Shown here: positions 8,691 to 8,852 of the stretch, piece after piece
Layout of the letters: each line of letters starts with the position of its first letter
Numbering within the stretch: the stretch's first letter is position 1
Source: Akkermansia sp.
Lineage (GTDB): Bacteria > Verrucomicrobiota > Verrucomicrobiia > Verrucomicrobiales > Akkermansiaceae
Direction: 5' to 3'
Assembly: GCA_017379255.1 (NCBI GenBank)
Contig: JAFNWZ010000050.1
Span: 1-8,852, forward strand
Length of the DNA: 8,852 nt
The notes under the pieces: model-generated
The model's database searches: none
Told to the model about the DNA's origin: nothing
Seen by the model: the letters and a program-made list of their open reading frames with translations, nothing else
Made by a program: the position numbers and the translations under genes

Positions 8691-8749
8691 AAGATCATCG
8701 CCGCCGACGCGATCCCGCACAGGACAAAGATAATGCGTTTCTCGCTCAT
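8676..8749 (-). CDS. N-terminal fragment of an unrecognised exported or membrane protein
   Basis: Reading leftward from the ATG at 8749, the first 25 codons give MSEKRIIFVLCGIASAAMIF followed by AAALA. This is a charged start then a hydrophobic helix, as in a signal peptide or membrane anchor. A good AGGGAG lies five bases upstream of the ATG, and another gene's stop lies one base upstream. Beyond about 8676 the frame (open to 8486) only mirrors the GHL10 gene on the other strand, so I treat the rest as a shadow. The full protein cannot be named. Confidence is moderate because the fragment is so short. Confidence 0.5.
8685..8704. repeat. 7-bp inverted repeat at the apparent junction
   Basis: GCGGCGA (8685-8691) is the reverse complement of TCGCCGC (8698-8704), separated by AGATCA. 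It sits exactly where coding sense switches from the + to the - strand. Short inverted repeats can promote fold-back or strand-switch joining, in the cell or during library preparation. In GC-rich DNA a 7-bp match may also be chance. Confidence 0.6.
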
Positions 8750-8750
8750 A

Positions 8751-8852
8751 TTATCTCCCTTTCGCCAGACTGCCGAAAATCTCCGTCAGCATCATCAGCC
8801 CGCGGGGCAGGTGGAAGGGGTCCTTCACCGGCAGCGCCGCCGAGCTGCCCAC
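8751..8852 (-). CDS. C-terminal 33 codons of an unrecognised protein
   Basis: The - strand frame entering from the right edge reads VGSSAALPVKDPFHLPRGLM and ends in MLTEIFGSLAKGR before a TAA at 8753-8751. Nearly all codons end in G or C, as in the real genes of this window, while the + strand reading of the same bases is a serine- and proline-rich string. The stop is one base from the next ATG, an operon-like arrangement. Too little is visible to name the family. Confidence 0.5.
   Translation of the reverse strand: MGSSAALPVKDPFHLPRGLMMLTEIFGSLAKGR
8755..8760 (-). promoter_or_regulatory. Shine-Dalgarno site for the - strand start at 8749
   Basis: AGGGAG on the - strand lies five bases before the ATG at 8749 and overlaps the last codons of the preceding - strand frame. 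It is the best ribosome-binding site in the window; the + strand genes mostly lack one. This supports real - strand coding here. Confidence 0.5.

Noticed and set aside
8691..8852. Continuation of the GHL10 frame to the window end
   Set aside because: The frame is open, but the residues (RRRR, SPSASSARGAGG) do not resemble the family, and the opposite strand has better coding features here.

Overview
The window reads as a high-GC bacterial chromosome segment, probably Verrucomicrobiota or a relative. This is a loose inference from the style of the RecA sequence, the GTG and TTG starts, and the scarcity of Shine-Dalgarno sites. Nothing here fixes the genus. Five genes lie in one direction on the + strand, and a short anomalous tail at the right edge reads on the - strand.

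Left (1-672): the 3' part of an AbiEii/AbiGii-type nucleotidyltransferase toxin gene, in DNA near 45% GC by eye. It overlaps by 8 bp a large, very GC-rich gene (665-3322) for a bacterial SNF2-family helicase with a DUF3670-like N-terminal region. The base composition changes abruptly at this border. Inside the SNF2 gene the + strand also switches from G-rich to C-rich, roughly where the helicase core begins.

Middle (3323-4608): a 209-bp intergenic region holds a perfect 20-bp inverted repeat with a 3-nt loop and a weak candidate promoter for recA. recA (3532-4566) is complete and ordinary, and it ends at a convincing intrinsic terminator.

Right (4609-8690): three tightly packed genes look like one operon. 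They are a SprT-like zinc metallopeptidase, a class A penicillin-binding protein (PBP1A type), and a secreted GHL10-family glycoside hydrolase related to E. coli DigH/YddW. The last two suggest coupled synthesis and trimming of cell-wall glycan. The first gene's ATG sits one base after the recA terminator's U-tract, so how this operon is transcribed is unclear.

Right edge (about 8680-8852): the GHL10 frame stays open but stops resembling the family near 8690. The opposite strand then shows the end of one gene, TAA, one base, and a new ATG with a good ribosome-binding site. The simplest reading is a junction (an inversion, another rearrangement or an assembly/library chimera) that cuts the hydrolase. 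A 7-bp inverted repeat lies on the breakpoint. No RNA genes, CRISPR array or insertion sequence were seen. I did not find a clear new multi-gene system. The best leads are the right-edge junction, the toxin/SNF2 border and the unusual hairpin.
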